Assembly (NCBI GenBank): GCA_934479825.1
Contig: CAKSOW010000005.1
Location: 47,143-111,142 of the forward strand
DNA from: an uncultured Eubacteriales bacterium
Lineage (GTDB): Bacteria; Bacillota; Clostridia; Oscillospirales; CAG-382
DNA: 64,000 nucleotides
Direction of reading: 5' to 3'
This document shows, piece after piece, positions 7,230 through 15,558 of the stretch (its first letter is position 1; every line of letters starts with the position of its first letter). Made by a program: the position numbers and the translations under genes. Under the pieces are notes generated by a model. That model was given only the letters and a program-made list of their open reading frames with translations. It did no database searches and was not told the origin of the DNA.

Positions 7230-8591
7230 ATGGCGGTAACTTCATTATGGCATATTAAAGGAAACCTGAAAGATTTAATCGACTATGTGGAGAATCCCGA
7301 CAAGACCGTTCCGAAAGGCACGGCGGATTTTTTCAATGTGTTTTCTTATGTGCAGAATCCTGCGAAAACGGAAAAGGGCGAATATGTTTCCGCCCTTAAT
7401 TGCTTAAAGCAAACTGCACTTCAACAGATGATACTGACAAAAATGCGATACGGCAAAGACGATAAATATATCGCTTGGCACGGGTATCAAAGCTTTCAGG
7501 TTGGTGAGGTTTCGCCCGAAACGGCGCACGAAATCGGTGTGAAGCTGGCACGGGAAATGTGGGGAGATAAATACCAAATCGTTGTAACCACACACCTTGA
7601 CAAAGACCATATTCACAATCATTTCGCCTTTAACTCCGTATCTTTTCTTGATGGAAAGAAATACAACTATTCCAATACGGAACGGCAAAGACTACGGGAC
7701 ACTTCGGACGCACTGTGCATTGAATACGGATTGTCGGTAATTAGCAATCCGCACAAAGCGCCGAGCAGACCTGTATGGCTTGACGAAAAGGCAGGCAAGC
7801 CTACCCGATACAATGTGTACCGAGAAGATATTTCCAATGCTATGTATTGCAGTAACAATCTCCGCCTTTTTGAAAAATTCCTTGTAAGAAAAGGCTACGA
7901 GGTGGATTTCAGCGGCAAGCATTGGAAAGTAAAATTGCCGCAGTATAAAGGCTTTACCCGATTGGATACCCTCAACGAGAAATGGACGCCGGAGTTTATA
8001 GAACAGGAAATTAGGCGCACCTACCGCAGCTTCGGCAGTATTCCTGCAACGGTGATTACGATACCGCCGCAGATGCCGAGAGATTTATACGACGCTTATA
8101 CACCGTTCAAAAGGACAAGCCATATTTACCGTCTGTATCTGTATTACTGTTATCAGTTGGGATACCTGCCGAAAGGCACGGACTATAAACCCACAAGTCC
8201 GTATCTCAAAGAAGCGGTGCGAAAACTTGACGAAATTTCCTATCAAGTCAACTATATGTCCGCCCGAAAGATAAACACCCTTGAGGAGCTTTATACCGAC
8301 CGGGAGCTGACAGAAAAGGCGCTTGCGACCTTGTGCGAGCAGAGAGAAAAGCTGAAAAACAAAATCCGCAGAGCGTTGCCGGAGGATAAGGAAACCCTGC
8401 GTAAAGACAAGGCGGAACTGACCGAAAAGATAACCGTTCTAAGAAAAGAACTCAAATGCAATTACGCCATTGAGGAGCGTTCTATCGGCATACAGGACAC
8501 CTTGGATATGGTTACGGCAAATGAAATCCGCAATAAAGAATTGCGGCAGCAGGAAAAACAGATGAAAAAGAAGGAGGGATATTCACGATGA
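7230..8591 (+). CDS. Relaxase/mobilization nuclease
   Basis: 453 residues from ATG 7230, with GGAGG at 7216-7220. The three-histidine motif of PF03432-type relaxases is clear: THLDKDHIHNHFAFNSVS near residues 120-137. The N-terminal WHIKGNLKDLIDYVENPDKT contains a candidate catalytic tyrosine (Tyr19). The C-terminal third is a charged coiled coil. The enzyme nicks oriT and leads single-stranded DNA into a conjugation channel provided by another element; no conjugation channel genes are present here, so the element is mobilizable, not self-transmissible. Confidence 0.93.
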   Translation: MAVTSLWHIKGNLKDLIDYVENPDKTVPKGTADFFNVFSYVQNPAKTEKGEYVSALNCLKQTALQQMILTKMRYGKDDKYIAWHGYQSFQVGEVSPETAHEIGVKLAREMWGDKYQIVVTTHLDKDHIHNHFAFNSVSFLDGKKYNYSNTERQRLRDTSDALCIEYGLSVISNPHKAPSRPVWLDEKAGKPTRYNVYREDISNAMYCSNNLRLFEKFLVRKGYEVDFSGKHWKVKLPQYKGFTRLDTLNEKWTPEFIEQEIRRTYRSFGSIPATVITIPPQMPRDLYDAYTPFKRTSHIYRLYLYYCYQLGYLPKGTDYKPTSPYLKEAVRKLDEISYQVNYMSARKINTLEELYTDRELTEKALATLCEQREKLKNKIRRALPEDKETLRKDKAELTEKITVLRKELKCNYAIEERSIGIQDTLDMVTANEIRNKELRQQEKQMKKKEGYSR

Positions 8592-8857
8592 ACGAGGTAA
8601 TTTATCTTGACGAGCAAGGCAATGCTTGCAGTGAAAACGATGAACTTTATACCGTCATTGACGATATAACCGCAAGGCTGATGAAGATGAGCAAAGAGGA
8701 ACGAATTGATTGGTTTCGCAGGACGCAGCACCCACACCCAATCAACTTTGATACCGAGATTAACGGCACGGTTTACTCGGTCAGCGCTCATTTTAACAAT
8801 GCAGCAAATGAAAGTCTGCTGGAAAAAGCAGAACGAATTATTTTGAAAAAGATGTAA
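8588..8857 (+). CDS. tnpW: Transposon-encoded protein TnpW
   Basis: 89 residues, overlapping the relaxase stop by 4 nt (ATGA). The C-terminal half, FDTEINGTVYSVSAHFNNAA followed by SLLEKAERIIL, matches the short TnpW family of Tn4451-like elements. Function unknown. The gene order relaxase, tnpW, serine recombinase supports the element's kinship to that group. Confidence 0.8.
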   Translation: MNEVIYLDEQGNACSENDELYTVIDDITARLMKMSKEERIDWFRRTQHPHPINFDTEINGTVYSVSAHFNNAANESLLEKAERIILKKM

Positions 8858-8960
8858 CAAATTTCAGAACACCGCTTTAAAGTGTTGAAGTTTAACGGCG
8901 GATATGGTATTATAATTGTACCTACGATTTATATCATATCCGGCTGTGGAAAGGAGCTAT

Positions 8961-10640
8961 ATGAGCATTAAACAGCCAACAGACAGAATCACCGCCCTCT
9001 ATGCCCGCCTCAGTCGTGATGACGAAAAGGACGGTATATCGGGCAGTATTCAGAATCAAAGAGCCATACTCGAAAAGTATGCAAAGGACAATAAGCTGCC
9101 GAATCCCCGCTTTTTCTATGATGATGGATTTTCAGGCGTTCTGTTCAACAGACCGGCGTTTATGGAGATAATGGAGCTTGCCGAACAGGGCTTGGTTGCC
9201 AATCTTGTGGTAAAAGACCATTCCAGACTTGGGCGTAACCGCTTAATCGTCGGTCAGCTTTTGGAGGAAGATTTTATCCGCCTGAATGTGCGTTATATCG
9301 CAATTATGGATAACATCGACACCAAAAACGGTATCAGCGACCTTGTTCCGATGCAGGACTTATTCAACGAATGGCACGCAAAAAACACAAGCGATAAAGT
9401 CCGTAAGGTAATGCAGAGCAAGGGAATGTCGGGAAAGCATTTAACGACCAACCCGCCTTTCGGGTATATGAAATCACCCGATGATAAGGAGCAATGGATA
9501 ATCGACGAGCCTGCCGCAGAGGTTGTAAAAAGAATATTCGACCTTTGCATTTCGGGGCTCGGACCGACGCAGATTGCAAAGAAACTCAAAGCCGAAAAGG
9601 TTATGACGCCCACAGAATACTGGAACAGTATCGGAAGAAAATGCAGTAATCCGCCTGCCGTTCCGTTTGGATGGGTAGCAGATACGGTATCCAATATTCT
9701 TGATAAGCAAGAGTATTGTGGAGACACGGTAAACTTCCGAACCACAAGCAAATCTTTCAAATTGAAAAAGCGATTGGAAAGACCGCAGGACGAGTGGCAG
9801 ATATTTGAAAACACCCACCCCGCTATTGTGGACAGAGAAACCTTTGCACTTGTGCAGGAGTTAAGAAAGCACCGCCGCAGACCAACTAAGAGCGGAATTG
9901 TGAGTATGTTTTCGGGACTTCTCTACTGCGCCGATTGCGGAGAAAAACTGTATTACAGCGTGACGAACAACTACAAAAGGGAGCAAGCGTATTTCTTCTG
10001 TTCTTCCTATCGTAAAAACTCCGATATATGCTCTGCCCACTATATCCGAGAAAAAGTAATTGAAAAGCTTGTGCTTGAAAGTATGCAGAGGGTATTGTGG
10101 TATGTGCAGTCATACGAAAAGCTGTTCGCACAAAAGCAGCTTGAAAACTTCGGAGAGCAGAAGAAAAAGGAACTGACCGAGAAGCGCAGAGAACTTGAAA
10201 AAGCGAAAAGGCGTATCCGAGAGATTGATACCGTTATTCAAAAGCTTTATGAGGATAACGCAACGGGTAAGGTAAGTGATGACCGATTTGCCACGATGTC
10301 GATGTCTTTGGAAACCGAGCAGGAGGAACTGAAAACCAAAGTCCCCGAACTGGAAACCGAACTTGAAAACGCCAAAATCGCCACCGAAGGCTTACAGCGT
10401 TTTATTGAAAAGGCAAAGAAGGTAACGCAGCTTACGGAGCTGACGCCGGAACTGGTACACGAATTTATCCAAAAGATTGTGGTCGGCAAACCCGAATACA
10501 AGGACGGAAAACGATACCAGAGCGTGGAAATCCACTACAACGGTGTGGGTATTATCCGTGAACCTTCTCCCGAAGAAATGGAAGAATACTTCCAAGAGCA
10601 CCTGAAAACAAAAGGTGCAAGAATGACAAAAACGGCATAA
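8961..10640 (+). CDS. Large serine recombinase (TnpX/TndX type)
   Basis: 559 residues from ATG 8961; AAAGGAG at 8950-8956 selects this start. Domains: resolvase-type catalytic core, residues about 8-160, with the nucleophile Ser18 in ITALYARLSRDD and later DHSRLGRNRL; a recombinase domain about 175-290; a zinc ribbon about 322-358 (CADC...C...C); then a long coiled coil. This enzyme excises and integrates the element at short core sequences. It is the last gene, so the right end of the element should lie between 10641 and about 10730. Confidence 0.95.
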   Translation: MSIKQPTDRITALYARLSRDDEKDGISGSIQNQRAILEKYAKDNKLPNPRFFYDDGFSGVLFNRPAFMEIMELAEQGLVANLVVKDHSRLGRNRLIVGQLLEEDFIRLNVRYIAIMDNIDTKNGISDLVPMQDLFNEWHAKNTSDKVRKVMQSKGMSGKHLTTNPPFGYMKSPDDKEQWIIDEPAAEVVKRIFDLCISGLGPTQIAKKLKAEKVMTPTEYWNSIGRKCSNPPAVPFGWVADTVSNILDKQEYCGDTVNFRTTSKSFKLKKRLERPQDEWQIFENTHPAIVDRETFALVQELRKHRRRPTKSGIVSMFSGLLYCADCGEKLYYSVTNNYKREQAYFFCSSYRKNSDICSAHYIREKVIEKLVLESMQRVLWYVQSYEKLFAQKQLENFGEQKKKELTEKRRELEKAKRRIREIDTVIQKLYEDNATGKVSDDRFATMSMSLETEQEELKTKVPELETELENAKIATEGLQRFIEKAKKVTQLTELTPELVHEFIQKIVVGKPEYKDGKRYQSVEIHYNGVGIIREPSPEEMEEYFQEHLKTKGARMTKTA

Positions 10641-10695
10641 CCCGAAGGCTACGCCGTATGAAAACGATAATATTAAGTTAAGATACAGAGCCGCC

Positions 10696-10738
10696 TTGGG
10701 GCACCTTCCTTATGGAGGGTGCCCCAACCCTCTCTTTT
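10696..10738 (+). terminator. Terminator after the serine recombinase, near the element's right end
   Basis: Stem TTGGGGCACCTTCC paired with GGAGGGTGCCCCAA (10696-10709 with 10714-10727, one G-U), 4-nt loop, then a C/T-rich run with TTTTTG. The flanking bases are expected to hold attR of the element but I cannot define the dinucleotide core. Confidence 0.85.
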
Positions 10739-10783
10739 TGTTTTTGACATTAGAAACAAACGTTTGAATGCCCTTCAAGCGCG

Positions 10784-11077
10784 TCAAAATGCCTTGTATT
10801 TTGATTTTGTATGTTCCTTGATACAAGTTCGTTCGAAAGCCGAGACACGTCTTGCAGGCGATTTTGCGGCGTCCTGCGGCGTGCACGATGTTTTGTGCTG
10901 TTTTTCGGAGGCTTCTTCTTCCACGTATTCCAATAGGTCGCCCGGTTGGCAGTGGAGAAGATAACAAATAGTGTCTATCGTCTTCCACGATGTCAATTCA
11001 CCGTGTCGAAGCTGTTGCAAAGTGGCTTGCCCTATGAGCTTGTCTGTTCTGATACATACACTGATATAACAAATCAT
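10784..11077 (-). pseudogene. XRE-family regulator, incomplete
   Basis: 97 residues. The middle, IGQATLQQLRHGELTSWKTI followed by DTICYLLHCQPGDLLEYV, is the recognition-helix half of a small clostridial Cro/CI-type regulator. The first helix and turn that should precede it are missing or scrambled (the text before Lys15 does not fit), so the helix-turn-helix is incomplete and the gene is probably broken at its 5' end. A basic tail follows. It lies just outside the mobilizable element and may be a relic of an older integration. Confidence 0.55.
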
Positions 11078-11185
11078 ATCACCAAAACATGTTGTTTATT
11101 TGTTGCCAATGTTGATGAACCTTTGCAGTAAGTCTAAATGAATATAAGTTATAAAAACACCGTCAAAGTGTAGTATGGTAGTATA

Positions 11186-12235
11186 TCACATCAAATCTCG
11201 ATTTATGCTTATCTTTTTCGAATCAGCCGCTGTTAAAAGAGAATTAAAAATATCATTCGAGGAATCCATAAAAAGTCGTTCTAAGAAGCTGATATTCCAG
11301 GTTTTGATTTCGTCCTCCGCAAGTCCGAAGGTATAGAGCAATTTCCGCGCCTTTTCTGTGTCCAAAACAGTTAAATACCAACTTAGCAATTCATCCTGAA
11401 ATATCTCATTAGCGTAAAAAATGCAATAATATACATATTCGCTCACTGCTAACTTTTCGCAGAGGTTTTTCAGTTGATTCAGACCAAGCTTGTTGTTTCG
11501 CAGATAAAAGTATATATCACAAAACAGAAAAAGCTTTAAGCTGCCTTGTGAGAGTAAATAAATAGAATTCATATCCTTGTAGTGATGCAGACACAGGGAT
11601 ATGAACTCCGTTTCCGCCGTCAACTTTCTTATTCGACTCCCACATATTTCTTCGTTTTCTGTGTAAGACAGCAAAAAATCCATATCAGCTTTTTGCTCGC
11701 TTTCGCCCCAAAAGATATCCATGTTGATATCTACATTGACATAAGGGCACAAAGGGTTTGAAACTTTTTTTATAAAAGGCGCAATCTGATGACTTGCAAC
11801 GGATTGAAAAAGAAGCTCGCGGCGCGAGAACAGCTCAATGCCGTTGTCCGTTACCCGCCCCTGTGCAAAACCATTGTCAAGCATAATTTTTTTCACAACG
11901 TCAATATTTTTGCGACTGACAAGCAAATCAATATCGCCCGATTTTCGCATATTTATATCTCCGTATGCAGATTTGGAAAGTACAGCGCCCTTAATGACTG
12001 CATAAGGAATTTCGCTTGCATCAAAAGCTTCAAGTATACTCCGGCAGACCTTATATCTCTCCGAAATACAAATTTGATTCATCACCATTTCTGTTTTGTA
12101 TGCATTTGCTCTATCGTTTTTTGAAAGCAAATAAAAGCATTTGTGCTTATAAAGAAGCGATGAAATGTCTATTTCCGATTTCCCTTCTTTTGCAAGGGAA
12201 CGAACATTGTTAATAACATCTTCATATTGATTCAT
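11186..12235 (-). CDS. PF14907-type nucleotidyltransferase
   Basis: 349 residues from ATG 12235. IPYAVIKGAVLSKSAYGDI followed by MRKSGDIDLLVSRKNI gives the GDIDLLV metal-binding signature of the uncharacterised nucleotidyltransferase family often found in RiPP, lasso-peptide and polyketide-like clusters. The rest is helical. It overlaps the stop of the upstream ACP-FkbH gene by 14 nt, so both are made from one transcript. The A+T-rich composition is unlike the host genes and suggests horizontal transfer. Substrate unknown; family members are thought to modify small-molecule or peptide products. Confidence 0.8.
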   Translation of the reverse strand: MNQYEDVINNVRSLAKEGKSEIDISSLLYKHKCFYLLSKNDRANAYKTEMVMNQICISERYKVCRSILEAFDASEIPYAVIKGAVLSKSAYGDINMRKSGDIDLLVSRKNIDVVKKIMLDNGFAQGRVTDNGIELFSRRELLFQSVASHQIAPFIKKVSNPLCPYVNVDINMDIFWGESEQKADMDFLLSYTENEEICGSRIRKLTAETEFISLCLHHYKDMNSIYLLSQGSLKLFLFCDIYFYLRNNKLGLNQLKNLCEKLAVSEYVYYCIFYANEIFQDELLSWYLTVLDTEKARKLLYTFGLAEDEIKTWNISFLERLFMDSSNDIFNSLLTAADSKKISINRDLM

Positions 12236-13420
12236 GATTCAAGACCCCGTTTTTAGCATAAAAATCAGCATATCTGAGATTTTTATCTGTAGGTATGTAT
12301 ACTCCTGACAGAGATTTATCTCCACAGTGTTTTTTAACTTCATCAAACAATAAAGTTTCAAATCCCCTGCCAAATGCGCGGCAGGAAAGATAAAAGCTAT
12401 CAATAACCGCTATGTTCTCAAAAACAGATACGACTGTCGCACCGATAATGCCCATATCACCGTATTTATCACTGGCAGAAAGAGATATAATGTGAGTATT
12501 TTTATCATTAATGAATTCCACAATTTGCTCTTTGCTATATCTTATTCCTGACAAATTAAATTGATTGGTTCTCTGCGAAAGCTCTGCAATGCGTTCAGCC
12601 TGAGTAATATCATCAACCGCACATACCCACTTTGTTTCCAGCGAGTTGTTATATTCCGCAACAGTAGAAACATGCAGCTTGGTTTTCTCTCTTTCTTTCT
12701 GCTGAATATAGAGCTGAGTGCGGTTTATGTCCTGCGCAGGCTGTTCGCCAAATAAGCTTTTTATCTGTTCTAAACACGTCATATCATCATAATTCACTTT
12801 AACCGTTTCAACTTTCGGCAGCAGATTGTTTATAAGCCCTAACTCATAGTCACTGTCATCAACAAACACAAAGCTATCAGTCGATAAATTCAACTCATTT
12901 GAAATTGCCTTGATGTTTTCCACTTTATTACTCAAATTAATTTTGGATATAATAATATGCTCTTTTTTAAGTGGCATTTTAAGATTGGCAAAAGCACAAT
13001 CAATATTTTTTTGCAGATTGCGGCTGCAAAGACACAGCAAAACTCCTTTGTCATAAAGTTCGATAAGCATATTCTGAAACCGCACATTTCTTTCGTCCAT
13101 CAATATGCTTTCCTCTCCCGCAATACCATTCCACAACACATTGTCGCAATCGCAAATCAAAACTTTTTTTAGAGCGGCATCAGGCAAGTATTTCTGAAAC
13201 GTCAGAATCAAAGCACCAACCGTTTCAAAGTTTGACATAACAAGGTCGCTGTCATAGACTTCAATCCCGAATTTTTCCTCAAATCTAATAATCATCTGAA
13301 ATTTAAGGGAATCCAAACCAAGCTCTTTTACAGGTGTATCATTATCAACTGCTAAAACTTTGGCAGTGAAAGCTCGGTTGCTTCTGTGAGCAATTCCAGT
13401 ATTATTCTTTTGTTTGTCAT
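12222..13420 (-). pseudogene. ACP-FkbH (HAD-IIIC) fusion with an apparent single-base frameshift
   Basis: From ATG 13420 a frame encodes MTNKRIILELLTEATELSLP and stops at 13352; a second frame continues with AVDNDTPVKELGLDSLKFQ. Adding one base to the A-run at 13354-13357 (T-run on the coding strand) joins them into a 399-residue protein. Layout: an acyl carrier protein, about 1-80, with GLDSL as phosphopantetheine site; then an FkbH/HAD-IIIC domain with LICDCDNVLWNGI (HAD motif I), FVFVDDSDYE, and a GNAT-like C-terminal part including YGDMGIIGATVV. FkbH proteins load a glyceryl group from 1,3-bisphosphoglycerate onto a carrier protein. The shift is either a real mutation, a switch, or a sequencing error. 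A shorter product could start at TTG 13316. Confidence 0.75.
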
Positions 13421-13723
13421 ATTTACAAAATTATTATATCATATCGCAAAAAAGTCTATAATATTTTGATTAGTGCAAAAAACACCAATGCAGCATTAGA
13501 AATTGCGTCTGTTATTGGCATAATTGACTATGTAGCTGTTGACAAATAGTAGAATTAATGTTATAATATTCACAGTCAAGTTCATTATGAGAATGTAATT
13601 GAAAATTGTCTAATAAACTAACATACTCAACAGTCATCAATATCGCATATAAAAACATGTTTTAAAAAATAATTGCACGGGGGATTTTATTATATATCAA
13701 TATACAAAAGAACAAAGAGGATA
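13421..13723. promoter_or_regulatory. Divergent control region of the PqqD/MutS and FkbH units
   Basis: About 300 bp, strongly A+T-rich, between the two divergent operons. It holds the rightward promoter at 13539-13567 and a leader of about 150 nt. On the reverse strand a TATAAT-like box lies a few bases before the FkbH ATG. I looked for a short precursor-peptide gene here and saw none with a ribosome site. Confidence 0.6.
13539..13567 (+). promoter_or_regulatory. Sigma-A promoter of the PqqD/MutS-like operon
   Basis: TTGACA 13539-13544, 17-bp spacer, TATAAT 13562-13567; perfect consensus. It reads into the PqqD-like gene and the two MutS-like ATPase genes. Confidence 0.85.
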
Positions 13724-13993
13724 ATGACAATTGAAAAAATATATAATATGGTAGCCGTAAACTCCTATACAACTGAAGACAATTTAACTATTATCTTGGA
13801 TGATATCAATGTCTATATTTTAGATACAGTAGCAACGCTTATATATAATTCTTGTACAGGATTGTCGCTTGATGAAATCATTTCTAAAATACAGGCTGAA
13901 TGTATAAATCTTCCAGATTTGCAAATAATGCGGAATGATATAACAGAAATTTTATTAGAAATGATTGAAAAAAAACTCGTTAAAGTCTCATAA
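13724..13993 (+). CDS. PqqD-like (RRE) small protein
   Basis: 89 residues from ATG 13724, with AGAGG only 3 nt upstream, so translation may be weak. The pattern, a beta strand MVAVNSYTTEDNLTIILDD, then DTVATLIYNSCTG, LSLDEIISKIQ and a final helix ILLEMIEKKLV, is that of PqqD-family proteins. These are winged-helix RiPP recognition elements that bind leader peptides and hand them to modifying enzymes. It heads a forward operon with two MutS-domain ATPases and faces the ACP-FkbH/nucleotidyltransferase pair, so a peptide or carrier-bound product is suggested. No precursor gene was found nearby. Confidence 0.75.
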   Translation: MTIEKIYNMVAVNSYTTEDNLTIILDDINVYILDTVATLIYNSCTGLSLDEIISKIQAECINLPDLQIMRNDITEILLEMIEKKLVKVS

Positions 13994-14049
13994 TTACGAA
14001 TTAAGTGCGATCTGATGTTTGATGAGTTTACATAAGGAGATAAATTCTA

Positions 14050-15540
14050 ATGCCTTCCCTTTTATTCCTCACGCCAAGCACGCATTTTAGAATCGATAAA
14101 AGAGTTTTTGTTGATTTAAACATAAATCTTTTTTTTGATGATAAAACATTAGAAACTATGAGTTCGATATGTTTTGAGGATGAAATTATTGCACGACAAG
14201 AGTTGTTTCGTGCTTTAGAAAATGAATCATTCAAAAAATATTTGAATGATTTGCGGAATATTTTATTGGCTTTAGCTCAAAAAGAAAGTGCAGTTAAGAA
14301 CGCAAAATCTGAATGCGAGAAATATTTTCAATTTCGTTTATTGGTTGAAGAATATATTCATTTATTAGCTCACTTTTCTGTTATGGTCATTCCGCCGAAT
14401 TGTTACTTCATATCGTGTCTATCAAATTATGCGGAACAAAATCTTAAGAATTACCATAGGTTTCAAGAACTCATAAAGGAATATACGAATATTATAAAAA
14501 ACATATCATTTTTTAAAACAACAATAACAACGCAAATCATACATTTAAACAGTCTTCAAAATATTGGTACATCAGTAAATGATGAAATTAAAAACTGTGC
14601 AGAAGATTTAGGTATTTCTATTTCTAATTCACTTCGCAACTTTAATAACTTACGGTTGACAGAAGACTTTTCTAATGCAGTGATTAGTGTATTTCCAAAT
14701 GAGTTTAATAAGCTTTCCGTTCTAAAAAAACAAGCTGAGATGTTAATGGATTTGGATGTTTTGAATTTGAAAAGTGAAATTGATTTCTACTTTTCTGTTT
14801 TGGATTTGGCAATAAAAGCAGAAAAAGAAAAAAACATCCCACATTCCTATCCCCAAGTTGCAACTATTCCAAAATATGTTGTAAAAAAAGCGTATGATAT
14901 CACATTGCTTGCCAAAAATATTGATACCATTGTTCCTAATGATATCGACTTTAAAAAAGAAAACAGCGTATACTTTTTAACAGGTGCAAACGGCGGTGGG
15001 AAAACCACTTATCTTAGAACCTGCGCTGTCAATCTCATATTGTTCTTGTTGGGATGTCCGGTATTTTGTGAAGCTGATTCTTCAAGTCAATCAGAAATAT
15101 ATCCGTTTCATGCTATATTTACTCATTTTCCAACGGATGAAGGTTACGAGGCTACTGGCAGATTGGAAGAAGAAGCTAAACGAGTAAATAACATCGTTCA
15201 ACATGCAACGGAAGGTGTATTCGCTTTCTTTAACGAATCCTTTTCTGGTGCTAACGAAGATATTGGTGAAAAGCTTACTTTTGAAACTGCTACAAAATTA
15301 AAAGAGGCAGGAGCTTTTGCTTTGTTTGTAACACATTTTAACAAATATAACTATGGTTCTTTTCCGATTCTGAATGCTGTTATCGATAAAACAAACGAAA
15401 ACAAGAGAACTTTTTTGATAAGAAAAAGTTCTGCAATGGAAGCTTCCTACGCTAATGATATTTTGAAAAAATACGGATTGGATAAGAAAACTCTTGAACG
15501 TAAAAAAATTTTGGCACAAAACACCGAAAGCATTTTGTAA
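14050..15540 (+). CDS. MutS domain V ATPase, first of a pair
   Basis: 496 residues from ATG 14050, preceded by AAGGAGAT at 14034-14041. The N-terminal 280 residues are helical, resembling MutS core/lever domains without the mismatch-reading domain I (no FxE motif). The C-terminal ATPase is MutS-type: Walker A in LTGANGGGKTTYLRT near 310-324, a signature region about 365-380, Walker B-like VFAFFNESFSGANEDIG near 391-407 and VTHF. The usual Asp-Glu of Walker B reads Asn-Glu. It is not mutS or mutS2 (no Smr domain, too short). It lies 56 bp after the PqqD-like gene and 18 bp before a second, divergent MutS-like gene. Confidence 0.8.
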   Translation: MPSLLFLTPSTHFRIDKRVFVDLNINLFFDDKTLETMSSICFEDEIIARQELFRALENESFKKYLNDLRNILLALAQKESAVKNAKSECEKYFQFRLLVEEYIHLLAHFSVMVIPPNCYFISCLSNYAEQNLKNYHRFQELIKEYTNIIKNISFFKTTITTQIIHLNSLQNIGTSVNDEIKNCAEDLGISISNSLRNFNNLRLTEDFSNAVISVFPNEFNKLSVLKKQAEMLMDLDVLNLKSEIDFYFSVLDLAIKAEKEKNIPHSYPQVATIPKYVVKKAYDITLLAKNIDTIVPNDIDFKKENSVYFLTGANGGGKTTYLRTCAVNLILFLLGCPVFCEADSSSQSEIYPFHAIFTHFPTDEGYEATGRLEEEAKRVNNIVQHATEGVFAFFNESFSGANEDIGEKLTFETATKLKEAGAFALFVTHFNKYNYGSFPILNAVIDKTNENKRTFLIRKSSAMEASYANDILKKYGLDKKTLERKKILAQNTESIL

Positions 15541-15558
15541 AAGGAGCATATAACATAT

